Of a DNA stretch of 64,000 nt, positions 17,622 to 25,590 are shown piece by piece; position 1 is the stretch's first letter, and each line of letters opens with the position of its first letter. The translations under genes and the position numbers were made by a program. Origin of the DNA: Deltaproteobacteria bacterium (GTDB lineage Bacteria > Desulfobacterota > BSN033 > UBA1163); the NCBI GenBank assembly GCA_016875195.1, contig VGRY01000008.1:1-64000 (forward strand), written 5' to 3'. The notes below the pieces were generated by a model. The model was not told where the DNA came from. It saw only the letters and a program-made list of their open reading frames with translations, and searched no databases.

Positions 17622-19316
17622 ATGATTTCTCGGAAACTGATTCAGAAGGCGAAAGCCATTCTTGAAAAAGAGAGGGGCGCTGTCCAGAAGCCCTGGGGAG
17701 GAAGAATTTCGATATGTCTCCTCTATCCGAATTCCTACCATGTAGGGATGTCGAATCTTGGGTTTCAGACCGTCTATCAGAGGTTCAATTCAGAAGACGA
17801 TGTTCTCTGCGAAAGGGCGTTCCTTCCCGATCCAGAAGACCTTCAGGACCATTGGAAGACGAAAACCCCGCTTTTCTCACTCGAATCCCAGAGGCCCCTT
17901 TCCGACTTCGATCTGTTAGCCTTCTCCGTCTCCTTTGAGAACGACTTCCTCAACATCCTCACTCTTCTTGATTTAGCCCGCATCCCCCTGGAACGACATC
18001 TCAGGCGAGGGAAAGGTCCGCTGATTATAGCAGGGGGCGTGGCTGTCTTCCTCAATCCAGAGCCTCTCAGCGACTTTTTCGATCTCTTCATTCTCGGAGA
18101 GGCAGAGGAAACAATGGGGGAGTTTCTTGAGACCTACCGGCACTCAGGAAGGGAGAAAGAAGGATTCTTGAGGCGGGTGGCAGGAATAGAGGGGATCTAT
18201 GTCCCGGGATTTTATCATGTCACCTATGCAGAAGATGGGAAGATAGAGACGATTAAACCTGAAGCAGGACTGAGCCCCAACGTTAGACGGAGATGGATAG
18301 CAAAACTCGATCGGTTCCCTACCCAGTCGAGCCTTTTCACGAAAAACACAGAGTTGAAAGAGATGTCCCTAATTGAAGTGAACAGGGGGTGTCCGAGAGG
18401 ATGCCGGTTCTGTGCTGCCTGTTTTGTCTACTATCCTTATCGAAACCGAAGTCTCCCCTTGCTTGAATCAATCTCACTAAAGGGTCTCGCAGAAGAAGAG
18501 CGGATCGGTCTTGCCGGTACAGCCATTTCCGACTATCCCCATCTTCTTCCGCTGTGCGAGGATATCCTATCCCACAAAGGAAGGGTCTCGCTGGCTTCCC
18601 TGAGGGTGGATGCGATTACACCCTCCCTCATCGATTGCCTGAAAAGAGGCGGGGTTCAAACAGCAGCAATCGCTCCAGAAGCAGGTTCGGAGAGACTGCG
18701 TAAAATCATTAAAAAAGGTTATGGAGATGATCAGATTTTAAGGGCGGTTCAGATACTGGTTGAAAATGGTCTTTCGCAGATCAAGAGCTATTATCTCATC
18801 GGACTTCCTTCCGAGACCGATGAGGAGGTGAGAGCCATTCTCTCTCTTTCGAAAAGAATTGAGCATCAGATTATCTCCGGGCATGCGGGCGAGAAGAAAA
18901 GATGGAAACTGATTCTGAGTGTCAATCCGTTTGTGCCCAAACCCGCCACTCCATTCCAATGGGTTCCATTTGAAGAAGTGGGAGCGTTGAAAAGAAAACT
19001 CAAGATCCTTAAAAATGGAGTAAGGGGAGAAAAGAAGATCGAAATGATTCATGACCTGCCCAAATGGGCTTATATTCAGGCCCTGCTTTCGAGAGGAGAC
19101 CGGAGGGTAGGGAAGGTGTTGATGGCGGCTCACCGGAATCAGGGCAACTGGGAGCAGGCCCTTCGGGAAACGAGCCTCAACCCTGATTTTTTTGTCCATC
19201 GGAAAAGGGATCTGGATGAACTCTTTCCCTGGGACTTCATCGACCATGGCATTCCGAAAGAGAAGTTGAAAGAAGAGTACGTGGAGGCGATGAAAGAAGC
19301 AGGAGTGGCTGTATAA
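17622..19316 (+). CDS. B12-binding-like radical SAM protein of unknown substrate
   Basis: 564 residues. The N-terminal region (about 20-200) resembles the degenerate cobalamin-binding domain of B12-radical SAM proteins (ISICLLYPNSYHVGMSNLGF). The radical SAM core has the CX3CX2C cluster motif at Cys257, Cys261 and Cys264 (NRGCPRGCRFC), then ALRVDAITPSLI and a PEAGSERLRKII segment. Similar proteins sit near cell-division or ribosome-related genes in other deltaproteobacteria and are annotated only as radical SAM. It resembles the N-terminal half of the TIGR03960-type fusion proteins; the second half is absent here. The substrate is unknown. ATG 17622 follows a repeat block with no clear ribosome-binding site. 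Confidence 0.85.
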   Translation: MISRKLIQKAKAILEKERGAVQKPWGGRISICLLYPNSYHVGMSNLGFQTVYQRFNSEDDVLCERAFLPDPEDLQDHWKTKTPLFSLESQRPLSDFDLLAFSVSFENDFLNILTLLDLARIPLERHLRRGKGPLIIAGGVAVFLNPEPLSDFFDLFILGEAEETMGEFLETYRHSGREKEGFLRRVAGIEGIYVPGFYHVTYAEDGKIETIKPEAGLSPNVRRRWIAKLDRFPTQSSLFTKNTELKEMSLIEVNRGCPRGCRFCAACFVYYPYRNRSLPLLESISLKGLAEEERIGLAGTAISDYPHLLPLCEDILSHKGRVSLASLRVDAITPSLIDCLKRGGVQTAAIAPEAGSERLRKIIKKGYGDDQILRAVQILVENGLSQIKSYYLIGLPSETDEEVRAILSLSKRIEHQIISGHAGEKKRWKLILSVNPFVPKPATPFQWVPFEEVGALKRKLKILKNGVRGEKKIEMIHDLPKWAYIQALLSRGDRRVGKVLMAAHRNQGNWEQALRETSLNPDFFVHRKRDLDELFPWDFIDHGIPKEKLKEEYVEAMKEAGVAV

Positions 19317-19318
19317 AA

Positions 19319-19392
19319 GTCGGGTAGTCCTGTAGTCTCATAGTCGAATAGTTAATTGACTATAAGACTAAAAGAATAGAAGACTATGCGAC
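19319..19392. repeat. Intergenic TAGTC/GACTA word-repeat block
   Basis: TAGTCCTGTAGTCTCATAGTC on the left pairs with GACTATAAGACTAAAAGA and GAAGACTATGCGACT on the right. The same words recur after sdhA at 59330-59420. Confidence 0.65.
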
Positions 19393-19424
19393 TGGAAATG
19401 GATACGAAGGAGGAAGAGACTGGA

Positions 19425-20132
19425 ATGAATACAGAGAAAGTTATTTTCCAGAGCGAAGGCTGTAAGATAGCAGGCATCCTTCATCTTCCGGATCGAGAGC
19501 TTCCTCCCTGTGTGATTGCCTCGCATGGGTTGCTTTCGAGTAAAGATAGTGAAAAATATATTGGACTCGGGAATCGAATGGCAGCAGAGGGGATAGCCAT
19601 GCTGAGGTTTGATTTCAGAGGCATCGGAGAGAGCGAGGGAAGCGAAGAGGACAATACGATCAGTAAAAAACTTGAAGATCTGAATTCAGCCCTTGATTTT
19701 ATGCGTTCTCGCCCGGATATAGGGAAACGAATCGGATTAGTCGGGTCAAGCCTCGGGGGATTCCTTTCCTTAATTAAAGCATCGAAGGACAAGGGAATAA
19801 ATGCTGTGGTGGTCTGGGCGACGCCTCTTCATCTGGATGATCTTGGATCAAAAGAACAGGGGGAAGATTATCCATTGCCTCCGGAAGCTTTCTTCAAAGA
19901 CCTTCCAAAACATCGCCTAGTGACCGTTTTACACGGGGTCTCGACCTGCCTGGTGATTCACGGAGAGAAAGATGAACTTGTGGAGGTCGAACAGGCTATG
20001 GGAATCTTTTATCAGTTGAGTTCCCCCAAAGAGATCCATCTCATCGGAGGTGCTGACCACCGTTTGACGGATTCGAGCCACCGGCAGCGTGCCATCGATC
20101 TAACCTTGGAATGGTTTAAGAGGTATCTATAA
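19425..20132 (+). CDS. Alpha/beta hydrolase (serine esterase-like)
   Basis: 235 residues from ATG 19425, which has GGAGG 11 nt upstream. An ATG at 19386 in the repeat adds 13 residues and is less likely. The alpha/beta-hydrolase fold is evident: oxyanion segment ASHGLLSSKDS, nucleophile elbow GSSLGG, acidic residue in HGEKDELV, and catalytic His in GGADHRLTD. Proteins of this type (YitV/FrsA-like) are small soluble esterases of varied specificity. No signal peptide is seen, so it is probably cytoplasmic. The substrate cannot be read from the sequence. Confidence 0.85.
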   Translation: MNTEKVIFQSEGCKIAGILHLPDRELPPCVIASHGLLSSKDSEKYIGLGNRMAAEGIAMLRFDFRGIGESEGSEEDNTISKKLEDLNSALDFMRSRPDIGKRIGLVGSSLGGFLSLIKASKDKGINAVVVWATPLHLDDLGSKEQGEDYPLPPEAFFKDLPKHRLVTVLHGVSTCLVIHGEKDELVEVEQAMGIFYQLSSPKEIHLIGGADHRLTDSSHRQRAIDLTLEWFKRYL

Positions 20133-20229
20133 GTCGTTCAAAGAAATAGAGACAAGATATATTCCACGCTTCAATTTCCCTCAACTGCCCCAGTTGCCTT
20201 AAGAGAGATGTGCAGGTTACCATTATTTT

Positions 20230-21249
20230 ATGGACACATTGACTCACATTGTTACTGGCGGCGTTATAGCCCGGGCCATTGATGATGAGAAATTAGGAAA
20301 ATGGGGGACAGTGGCAGGACTGGCCATGGGGGCCTTTCCAGACGTTGATTTTGTCCTCGGCCTTTTCAACCACCAATTCTACTTACAGTATCACCGGGAT
20401 TTCACTCATTCCGTACTTTTGATCCCTTTCTATGGACTTTTATTCAGCTGGCTTTTTATTAAATTATCAAAACGTCCCCATTTCTGGAGTTTTTACAAAA
20501 TCTGCCTCTCCGTTCTGCTAAGCCATGTCCTTCTCGACCTGCTCACCTCTTACGGGACAATGATCTTCTCTCCTTTTTTCGACGATCGATTTGCATGGGA
20601 TCTCGTCTTTATCATCGACTTAATCTTTTCCGGAATTGTCATGCTTCCATTCCTGGCGAGCTTTTTTTTAAAGAAAAGAGCGAAATGGGTCTGCCGGGGG
20701 TCGCTCATCGGGCTGGCCGCCTATATCCTTTTCTGTTGGTTTCAACATGGGCAGGCCCTTGAAGAGGTCAAGGATTTTTCGAAAGGATTGAAAGGAAAGA
20801 TCATTCAGACGGCGGCCCTGCCTCAACCCGTTTCCCCATTCCGCTGGGCCGTTTATGTAGAGACCGAAGACAAAGTCTTTCAGGGATTTGTGGATCTGTT
20901 AAAGAAGGAACTTCCCAGAGCTGGGGGTCCTGAGAATTCGTTTTTCGCCAAATTGAACAGCCTCTATGATCCACCCGGTAGGATTTCTTTTCAACCCCTC
21001 CAAAAATTACCTGACTCTCCCTGGGTGAAGAAGGCTCTCACTACAGAGGGCATCACGTTCTACTACTGGTTTGCGAGATTTCCCGTTGTGAAGTCTATCC
21101 ATTCAAAAGATGGAAGACACAGGGTGGAATTTATGGATGTTCGTTTTTTACTTCCTGGAATTCGCCTTCCTTTTGTCTACTTCGTGGAGTTTGATGACTC
21201 AGGGCAGATCCACTCAGAGGGGTTTGTAGAGGATCGAAGAAGACGATAA
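20230..21249 (+). CDS. YdjM/DUF457-family membrane-bound metal-dependent hydrolase
   Basis: 339 residues. The N-terminus MDTLTHIVTGGVIARA and the motif YHRDFTHSVL are hallmarks of the YdjM family of predicted membrane-bound metal hydrolases, whose conserved His and Asp residues (also in GAFPDVDFVLG) would bind metal. Four or five membrane helices span about residues 60-175. A soluble C-terminal domain of about 160 residues follows. The family function is not established beyond homology to YdjM. It ends convergently with the zinc-ribbon gene; the 219 bp between them hold no recognisable gene. Confidence 0.85.
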   Translation: MDTLTHIVTGGVIARAIDDEKLGKWGTVAGLAMGAFPDVDFVLGLFNHQFYLQYHRDFTHSVLLIPFYGLLFSWLFIKLSKRPHFWSFYKICLSVLLSHVLLDLLTSYGTMIFSPFFDDRFAWDLVFIIDLIFSGIVMLPFLASFFLKKRAKWVCRGSLIGLAAYILFCWFQHGQALEEVKDFSKGLKGKIIQTAALPQPVSPFRWAVYVETEDKVFQGFVDLLKKELPRAGGPENSFFAKLNSLYDPPGRISFQPLQKLPDSPWVKKALTTEGITFYYWFARFPVVKSIHSKDGRHRVEFMDVRFLLPGIRLPFVYFVEFDDSGQIHSEGFVEDRRRR

Positions 21250-21468
21250 ACTCTACCCAGATGTTGCACCATTTCTGCTCAAACGGGTAAGGGCGATCCG
21301 TCCGGAAAGGCTAAGAGGTGAACCTTTTTCCGTATCAGCACAACCGTTTCGTTTCCCTACCGGAATTCACTTTGAGTGAAGTCCCCCGTTTTCCATAAAA
21401 TTATAAAGAACCGCCATTCGAAGCCTTGCAGGGCGGATTGCCCTTGCCCGTTTTTGCAATTGGCGGGT

Positions 21469-22611
21469 CTATTTAATCTCCCCTATCTTCCAGTCCCCAT
21501 CCTCTTTTTTAAAAACCACATCGAGAGTGGTCTTACTCTCCTGGGGTTGACCGCCGCTTTTTGGAGAAAATCTGACCAGCCACTCAATCTGCGCTCTGAC
21601 AGTATTTCCAGCTACCGCAGGGCTTCTAAGATCAAAGGTGAGATCGAGAAAATTAAAATTTCCCCAGGATTCAAGCGTTGCTCTCTTTTTCCCCTCCCGA
21701 TCCTTAAAATCCCTTGAATAGGATGAGATGAAAAGATTAATGTCCTTTGCCAGATTTGCCTTCCGGATGTTTTCGAGAAGGTCTCTTATTTTATCAATCT
21801 CTTCCGCCTCTGTTACAGAACCACTTGAGGGAGGAATCGCCAAAGAGGTGCCCACCGGAGAGGAGACCTTATCCTTTGAGGGAGGATGGGCAAGGGAGTC
21901 AGGTTTGTTTATCCCGATGTGAGAATAGGTGGACCATAGAAAATACCCTATTGCAATACAGATGATGGTGATACCGCCCCAGTTTAGAGCCATCCTCGGA
22001 TAATCTTTTTTTATCTTTCGAACAAGCCTTCCCTTCTTGATCTGTTCCTGAACAGACAATTTTGAAGGTTGTGGTTCGGATGTTTCGTCCTCGAAAAGTT
22101 CTGTTTCGAATTCCGGCGAAGGGGATGACATGGTTTTGGGCGCTTTTGCCACAGCAGGACGGGTTTTTTTCGCCTTTTCTTCATTCGGAGGTGAACCTGG
22201 GGGAACCAGTCCAGTTCCACACCGGATGCAAACCTTGCCTCCCAGGTGCTCTTTCTTACAAGCCGGGCAGACGAGATGCTCTGGTGACGATTCCAACCAT
22301 TCCTGGGTAGTTAAAACCTGAGAGGAGTCTTTGTTGACCTCGGGTTCTTGAATGGTTTCGTTCTCTTCTTTAGGTTGTAAAGTAGATAAGGGGACAACTC
22401 CAGCGCCGCAGCGGATGCAGGACTTTGTTTTTTCGTAGATAATTTTGCAATCAGGGCAGATATACTTTTCTTTTGGTTTTTCTTCTGCGGAATTTTCTGT
22501 ATTGCCAAAATCCGCCGGAGCCACTTCTTTCATAATCATAAAACTCCCACACTGAGGACAAAACCTCTTATCTCCATCATATTCGGTCCGACATTTCTTG
22601 CAAAATAGCAT
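21469..22611 (-). CDS. Membrane protein with three zinc ribbons and a C-terminal NTF2-like domain
   Basis: 380 residues. Three treble-clef-like zinc ribbons are seen: CKKC/CPQC at the N-terminus, CPDC/CIRC at about 51-70, and CPAC/CIRC at about 114-134. A Pro/Glu-rich linker leads to one membrane helix (WGGITIICIAIGYFLW). The periplasmic C-terminal domain of about 120 residues (KIRDLLENIRKANLAKDINLFISSYSRDF to the end) has the pattern of SnoaL/NTF2-like folds (DUF4440-like). The cytoplasmic ribbons may sense or bind a partner. It starts 16 bp after the SH3 lipoprotein gene, so the two are probably co-transcribed. The function is unknown. Confidence 0.7.
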   Translation of the reverse strand: MLFCKKCRTEYDGDKRFCPQCGSFMIMKEVAPADFGNTENSAEEKPKEKYICPDCKIIYEKTKSCIRCGAGVVPLSTLQPKEENETIQEPEVNKDSSQVLTTQEWLESSPEHLVCPACKKEHLGGKVCIRCGTGLVPPGSPPNEEKAKKTRPAVAKAPKTMSSPSPEFETELFEDETSEPQPSKLSVQEQIKKGRLVRKIKKDYPRMALNWGGITIICIAIGYFLWSTYSHIGINKPDSLAHPPSKDKVSSPVGTSLAIPPSSGSVTEAEEIDKIRDLLENIRKANLAKDINLFISSYSRDFKDREGKKRATLESWGNFNFLDLTFDLRSPAVAGNTVRAQIEWLVRFSPKSGGQPQESKTTLDVVFKKEDGDWKIGEIK

Positions 22612-22627
22612 CTTAATTTCCCGGTCA

Positions 22628-23134
22628 CTACATCGGTTTGGGTTTTGAGGTCATCGCGGGAGAAGGTTTGGGAGCCTCTGAAGTGGCGGCTTTAATTACC
22701 CATGCCTCACTTCCGTCCTGGAGCCGAACCCGTAACCAGCTTCCTTTTTCTTCAAAAACGGAAAGAGGGGTTCCCTTTTTAACGTTTCCGATCACTTTAT
22801 AATTGGTTCCTGGTCCCCCCCGAAGATTAACGGAATCCCAAGCAATTTTAGTTGTCCGGATGGGAGAGGTGAGAGATGGCGAGGGTTGGGTTGATGGAGT
22901 CACTTTAGGAGATTCAGCAAGAGTTGGCTGAGCAGGGGGTGGAGAAGGTTTTGCAGGGATATCCGGGGCGGCTTGAGGAAGTGGCGTTTCTTCTTTTTTA
23001 GGTTGTTCAACTTTTTCTTCAATGGGAGGCGGGAGTTTCTCCTCAGATTTTTGCTCGGTTTTAGTCCCAGCACACCCAAAGAAAAATAAGAGGGTGACGA
23101 TAATCATAATGAAAGGCTTTTGAATAAATACCAT
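22628..23134 (-). CDS. Lipoprotein with a bacterial SH3 domain
   Basis: 168 residues from ATG 23134, which follows a strong GAGGGGGGAGAAAAAT. The frame extends to a TTG at 23155, but that codon lies upstream of the ribosome-binding site. The lipobox is FFFGCAG, so it should be lipidated by Lgt (encoded at 42602). A Pro/Lys-rich linker precedes one SH3b domain (SVNLRGGPGTNYKVIGNV ... WLRVRLQDGSEAWV). SH3b domains bind peptidoglycan or proteins. It is immediately upstream of the zinc-ribbon/NTF2 protein on the same strand, and the two may act together at the envelope. Confidence 0.85.
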   Translation of the reverse strand: MVFIQKPFIMIIVTLLFFFGCAGTKTEQKSEEKLPPPIEEKVEQPKKEETPLPQAAPDIPAKPSPPPAQPTLAESPKVTPSTQPSPSLTSPIRTTKIAWDSVNLRGGPGTNYKVIGNVKKGTPLSVFEEKGSWLRVRLQDGSEAWVIKAATSEAPKPSPAMTSKPKPM

Positions 23135-23445
23135 ATTTTTCTCCCCCCTCTTCAATTTAAAGACAAAAAAATCAATTTTTTAACAGCAAAAACAATACCA
23201 ATTTTAGAGATTACTAACTACTTGAATATTAAGTGATATTTTATCGAAGGTTCTTAATCTGAAAAAAAAGTTCAATATTTGTCTTTTTTTGTGGCCAAAA
23301 ACTAACCAAAGATGTTTGAGGTTTCAAAGGTTTGTAGCTCTGAATCATACTCTGAACTTGTTTGAAAGGCTGATTCAGAATTAAAGACTACGATATTGAT
23401 TGCTATCTTTCAGGGGAATTTTGGGTGGAATTGATGGTCCTGGAT
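23135..23445. other. AT-rich intergenic region between the sirtuin and SH3 lipoprotein genes
   Basis: 311 bp, strongly AT-rich, with no open frame of note. It should contain the promoter of the lipoprotein/zinc-ribbon pair on the minus strand, but no clear -35/-10 pair stands out among the many A/T runs. Confidence 0.5.
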
Positions 23446-24228
23446 TTATCGTCCGGCAATCCCTAAACCTTCTCTAACCAAGTCAAGGATGGCGGCCATG
23501 GTCAATCCAGCCTGACCATGGATGACCATATCAGCGAGATCATCGTAGGGAGTCGGATCGCGGTTGATGATCACCAGTTTCGCACCGTTTCTTTTTGCCA
23601 CCAGAGGCATGGATGCGGCCGGTTGAACGACGAGTGAAGATCCAATGACGATAAAAAGATCACAACTGGAGGAACGATGGTAGGCCTCTTCTGTTTCTCT
23701 TTCGGGCATGGATTGGCCAAAGGAGATGGTGGCCGGCTTAAGTGGACCGCCGCAATCGTCACAGTAAGGGACCTTTATGCCGGAACGAATCCGCTTCTGA
23801 ATCTGATCGCGGTCGTATCTTTTTTTGCAATTCAGACAGGTGACATGCATGGCTGTCCCATGAAGTTCGATAATTTTCTCTTCTGAATTGCCGGCCTTAT
23901 GATGGAGGCCATCAATATTCTGCGTGATGACACAATCGAGCTTCCCAAGCTTCTCCAGTTCGGCAATGGCGAGGTGAGCCGGATTGGGTTGAGCCTTCTT
24001 CATGGGCTCGTACATTTCAGTAGCCATCTGCCAATATTTCTCCCTGGAGGCTTCGCTTGAAATAAATTTTTGATAATAAAAATCCTCAGGATCGTATTTA
24101 TCCCAAACCCCGCCAGGGCTTCGAAAGTCAGGAATTCCGGACTCCGTGCTAAGACCGGCCCCTCCGAAAACCACCACCCGCTTAGCCTGGGTGATCCATC
24201 TGGCCACTTGTTCAATCTGTTTCATCAT
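23446..24228 (-). CDS. NAD-dependent protein deacylase (Sir2 family)
   Basis: 260 residues from ATG 24228; the frame extends 7 codons further. Motifs in order: GAGLSTESGIPDFRSPGG (NAD binding), TQNIDGLHHKAG (catalytic His and ribose contacts), structural zinc site C-x2-C (CLNCKKRYDRD) paired with CDDCGGPL, and IVIGSSLVVQPAA. It removes acyl groups from lysines using NAD. The zinc site and length fit bacterial CobB/archaeal-type sirtuins. Acyl preference cannot be decided; the Tyr/Arg pair of desuccinylases was not seen. It stands alone on the minus strand, with a hairpin repeat between it and the next gene. Confidence 0.93.
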   Translation of the reverse strand: MMKQIEQVARWITQAKRVVVFGGAGLSTESGIPDFRSPGGVWDKYDPEDFYYQKFISSEASREKYWQMATEMYEPMKKAQPNPAHLAIAELEKLGKLDCVITQNIDGLHHKAGNSEEKIIELHGTAMHVTCLNCKKRYDRDQIQKRIRSGIKVPYCDDCGGPLKPATISFGQSMPERETEEAYHRSSSCDLFIVIGSSLVVQPAASMPLVAKRNGAKLVIINRDPTPYDDLADMVIHGQAGLTMAAILDLVREGLGIAGR

Positions 24229-24246
24229 TGGGCATACCCCTGGGGA

Positions 24247-24372
24247 CATCTATTGAATTACCAAATTCCAAGCACCAATCACCAAATAATAACCAAATTT
24301 CCAATAACCAAATATTTTGGTCATTGATTATTGGAATTTATTTGGGATTTGGAATTTGGTGATTGGAATTTA
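24247..24372. repeat. Intergenic hairpin word-repeat block between divergent genes
   Basis: Left: ACCAAATTCCAAGCACCAAT, CACCAAATAATAACCAAATT. Right: TGATTATTGGAATTTATTTG and GGAATTTGGTGATTGGAATT. The halves are complementary around TATTTTGGTCATTG. It lies between the 5' ends of the sirtuin and radical SAM genes, so here it is not a transcript end. Confidence 0.75.
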
Positions 24373-24437
24373 AAATGTCTATATCACACCTCTTCCCTAA
24401 CTTGCAAGCCAAAGAGGGCATATGATAAACTTTTGGT

Positions 24438-25466
24438 ATGCGGTGTAATTTGATCAAACAGGGTTATGCTCAAGGGAGTTGTTTTACTGAGGTGGAGGGT
24501 GGAAAATCCCTCGCCTGTGAGGTTACCTTAAAATTTTCTGATAGGGGATTGCTCCGTCTCATCTCATCCGCCCATCTTTCCCGCCCCGAAAATTATCTCT
24601 CTATCTACCAGTCGGGTTGCAATTTTTCCTGCCGGAAATGCCATTCCTGGGCGTTCACCAAGAAAGCAACAGGGGAATGGTGGTCGCCCGCGGATGTGCT
24701 GAAGGCCTGTAAAGAGTATGAGAAAGGGGTAACGATTCGAGAACCGAGGGAAAGAGCTACAGCGTTTCATGCCCTTGAATCCTGTCGCTGTTGCGGCGCC
24801 TGTGTCATGTCTGGAAAAAGATCATCCATTTGTCCCAAGGTGATTCAGAAAAAGGATATTGTATTAAGCTCTCAGGGGTGGGGGCCTGCAAGGGATATTG
24901 TTGCCTTTACAGGAGGAGACCTCACCTGCTGCCCGGAATTTTATGTCGAATGTGCACGCCTGATCAAATCGGAGACCCGTCTCTGGGTGTTGATCGAGAC
25001 CAATGGCTATGGGCTTACCCCTGAGAATCTCGATGTCCTAAAAGAAGCAGGAGTGGACTCCATCTGGCTCGACATTAAAGCCTACGATGGAACTGACCAC
25101 AAATGGTTGACGGGCTGTTTCAACCGCCATATCCTGAAACTCCCGGAAGAGATTATTAAAAGAGATTTTGTTCTCGAAGTTCTGTCCCTCTATATCCCTA
25201 ATCTGGTGGAGACAGCACAGCTAAAGAAGATCGCCAAGCTGCTCTTTGATATCGACCCCGAGATCCCGTTTACAATCCTGGCTTTCTTTCCGGAGCATCA
25301 GATGAAGCGATACAGAAGTCCCAAGGTCTCAGAGATGGTGGCCGCCTATAATGAGGTCAAATCCGTAGGCCTCATCAATGTGAGACTGGGAAATACCGGG
25401 ATTTTTGCCTCCTCAGAGGAGGACTATCAACTTCTCAGGGAGAAGGTGGGGGCGGGGAACTATTAG
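24438..25466 (+). CDS. PflA-like radical SAM protein with an extra Cys cluster
   Basis: 342 residues. The radical SAM motif is CX3CX2C at Cys61, Cys65 and Cys68 (SGCNFSCRKCHSW). A second Cys group follows (Cys116, Cys118, Cys119, Cys122, Cys132 in CRCCGAC and SSICPK), which could hold one auxiliary Fe-S cluster. The core continues with AFTGGDLTCCPEF, VLIETNGYGL and SIWLDIKAYD, matching the activase-like radical SAM group related to AmmeMemoRadiSam/PflA proteins. No glycyl-radical enzyme is visible nearby, so calling it an activase is not justified. No ribosome-binding site is obvious at ATG 24438. Confidence 0.82.
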   Translation: MRCNLIKQGYAQGSCFTEVEGGKSLACEVTLKFSDRGLLRLISSAHLSRPENYLSIYQSGCNFSCRKCHSWAFTKKATGEWWSPADVLKACKEYEKGVTIREPRERATAFHALESCRCCGACVMSGKRSSICPKVIQKKDIVLSSQGWGPARDIVAFTGGDLTCCPEFYVECARLIKSETRLWVLIETNGYGLTPENLDVLKEAGVDSIWLDIKAYDGTDHKWLTGCFNRHILKLPEEIIKRDFVLEVLSLYIPNLVETAQLKKIAKLLFDIDPEIPFTILAFFPEHQMKRYRSPKVSEMVAAYNEVKSVGLINVRLGNTGIFASSEEDYQLLREKVGAGNY

Positions 25467-25468
25467 AC

Positions 25469-25521
25469 AATAAAGTGTTCAGTAATCAGTGGTCAGTGAT
25501 CAATGACCAATAACCAGGATA
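25469..25521. repeat. CAGTAATCAGTGGTCAGTGA-type word repeat
   Basis: A short quasi-tandem of TCAGT/CAGTGATCA words just after the radical SAM stop. It is of the same class as the other intergenic word blocks, but the complementary half is short (TGATCAATGACCAATAACCA). Confidence 0.5.
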
Positions 25522-25590
25522 AGCCCACTTTTATTTTATTGATTCCTTTTCCGCATTGTGGTAATGGAAAGGCAGAGATAAGGAGAGCGT

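Noticed and set aside
24247-24372. Word-repeat blocks as CRISPR arrays
   Set aside because: The repeated words are short, unequal in length, have no unique spacers and are followed by their own complements; no cas gene is present.
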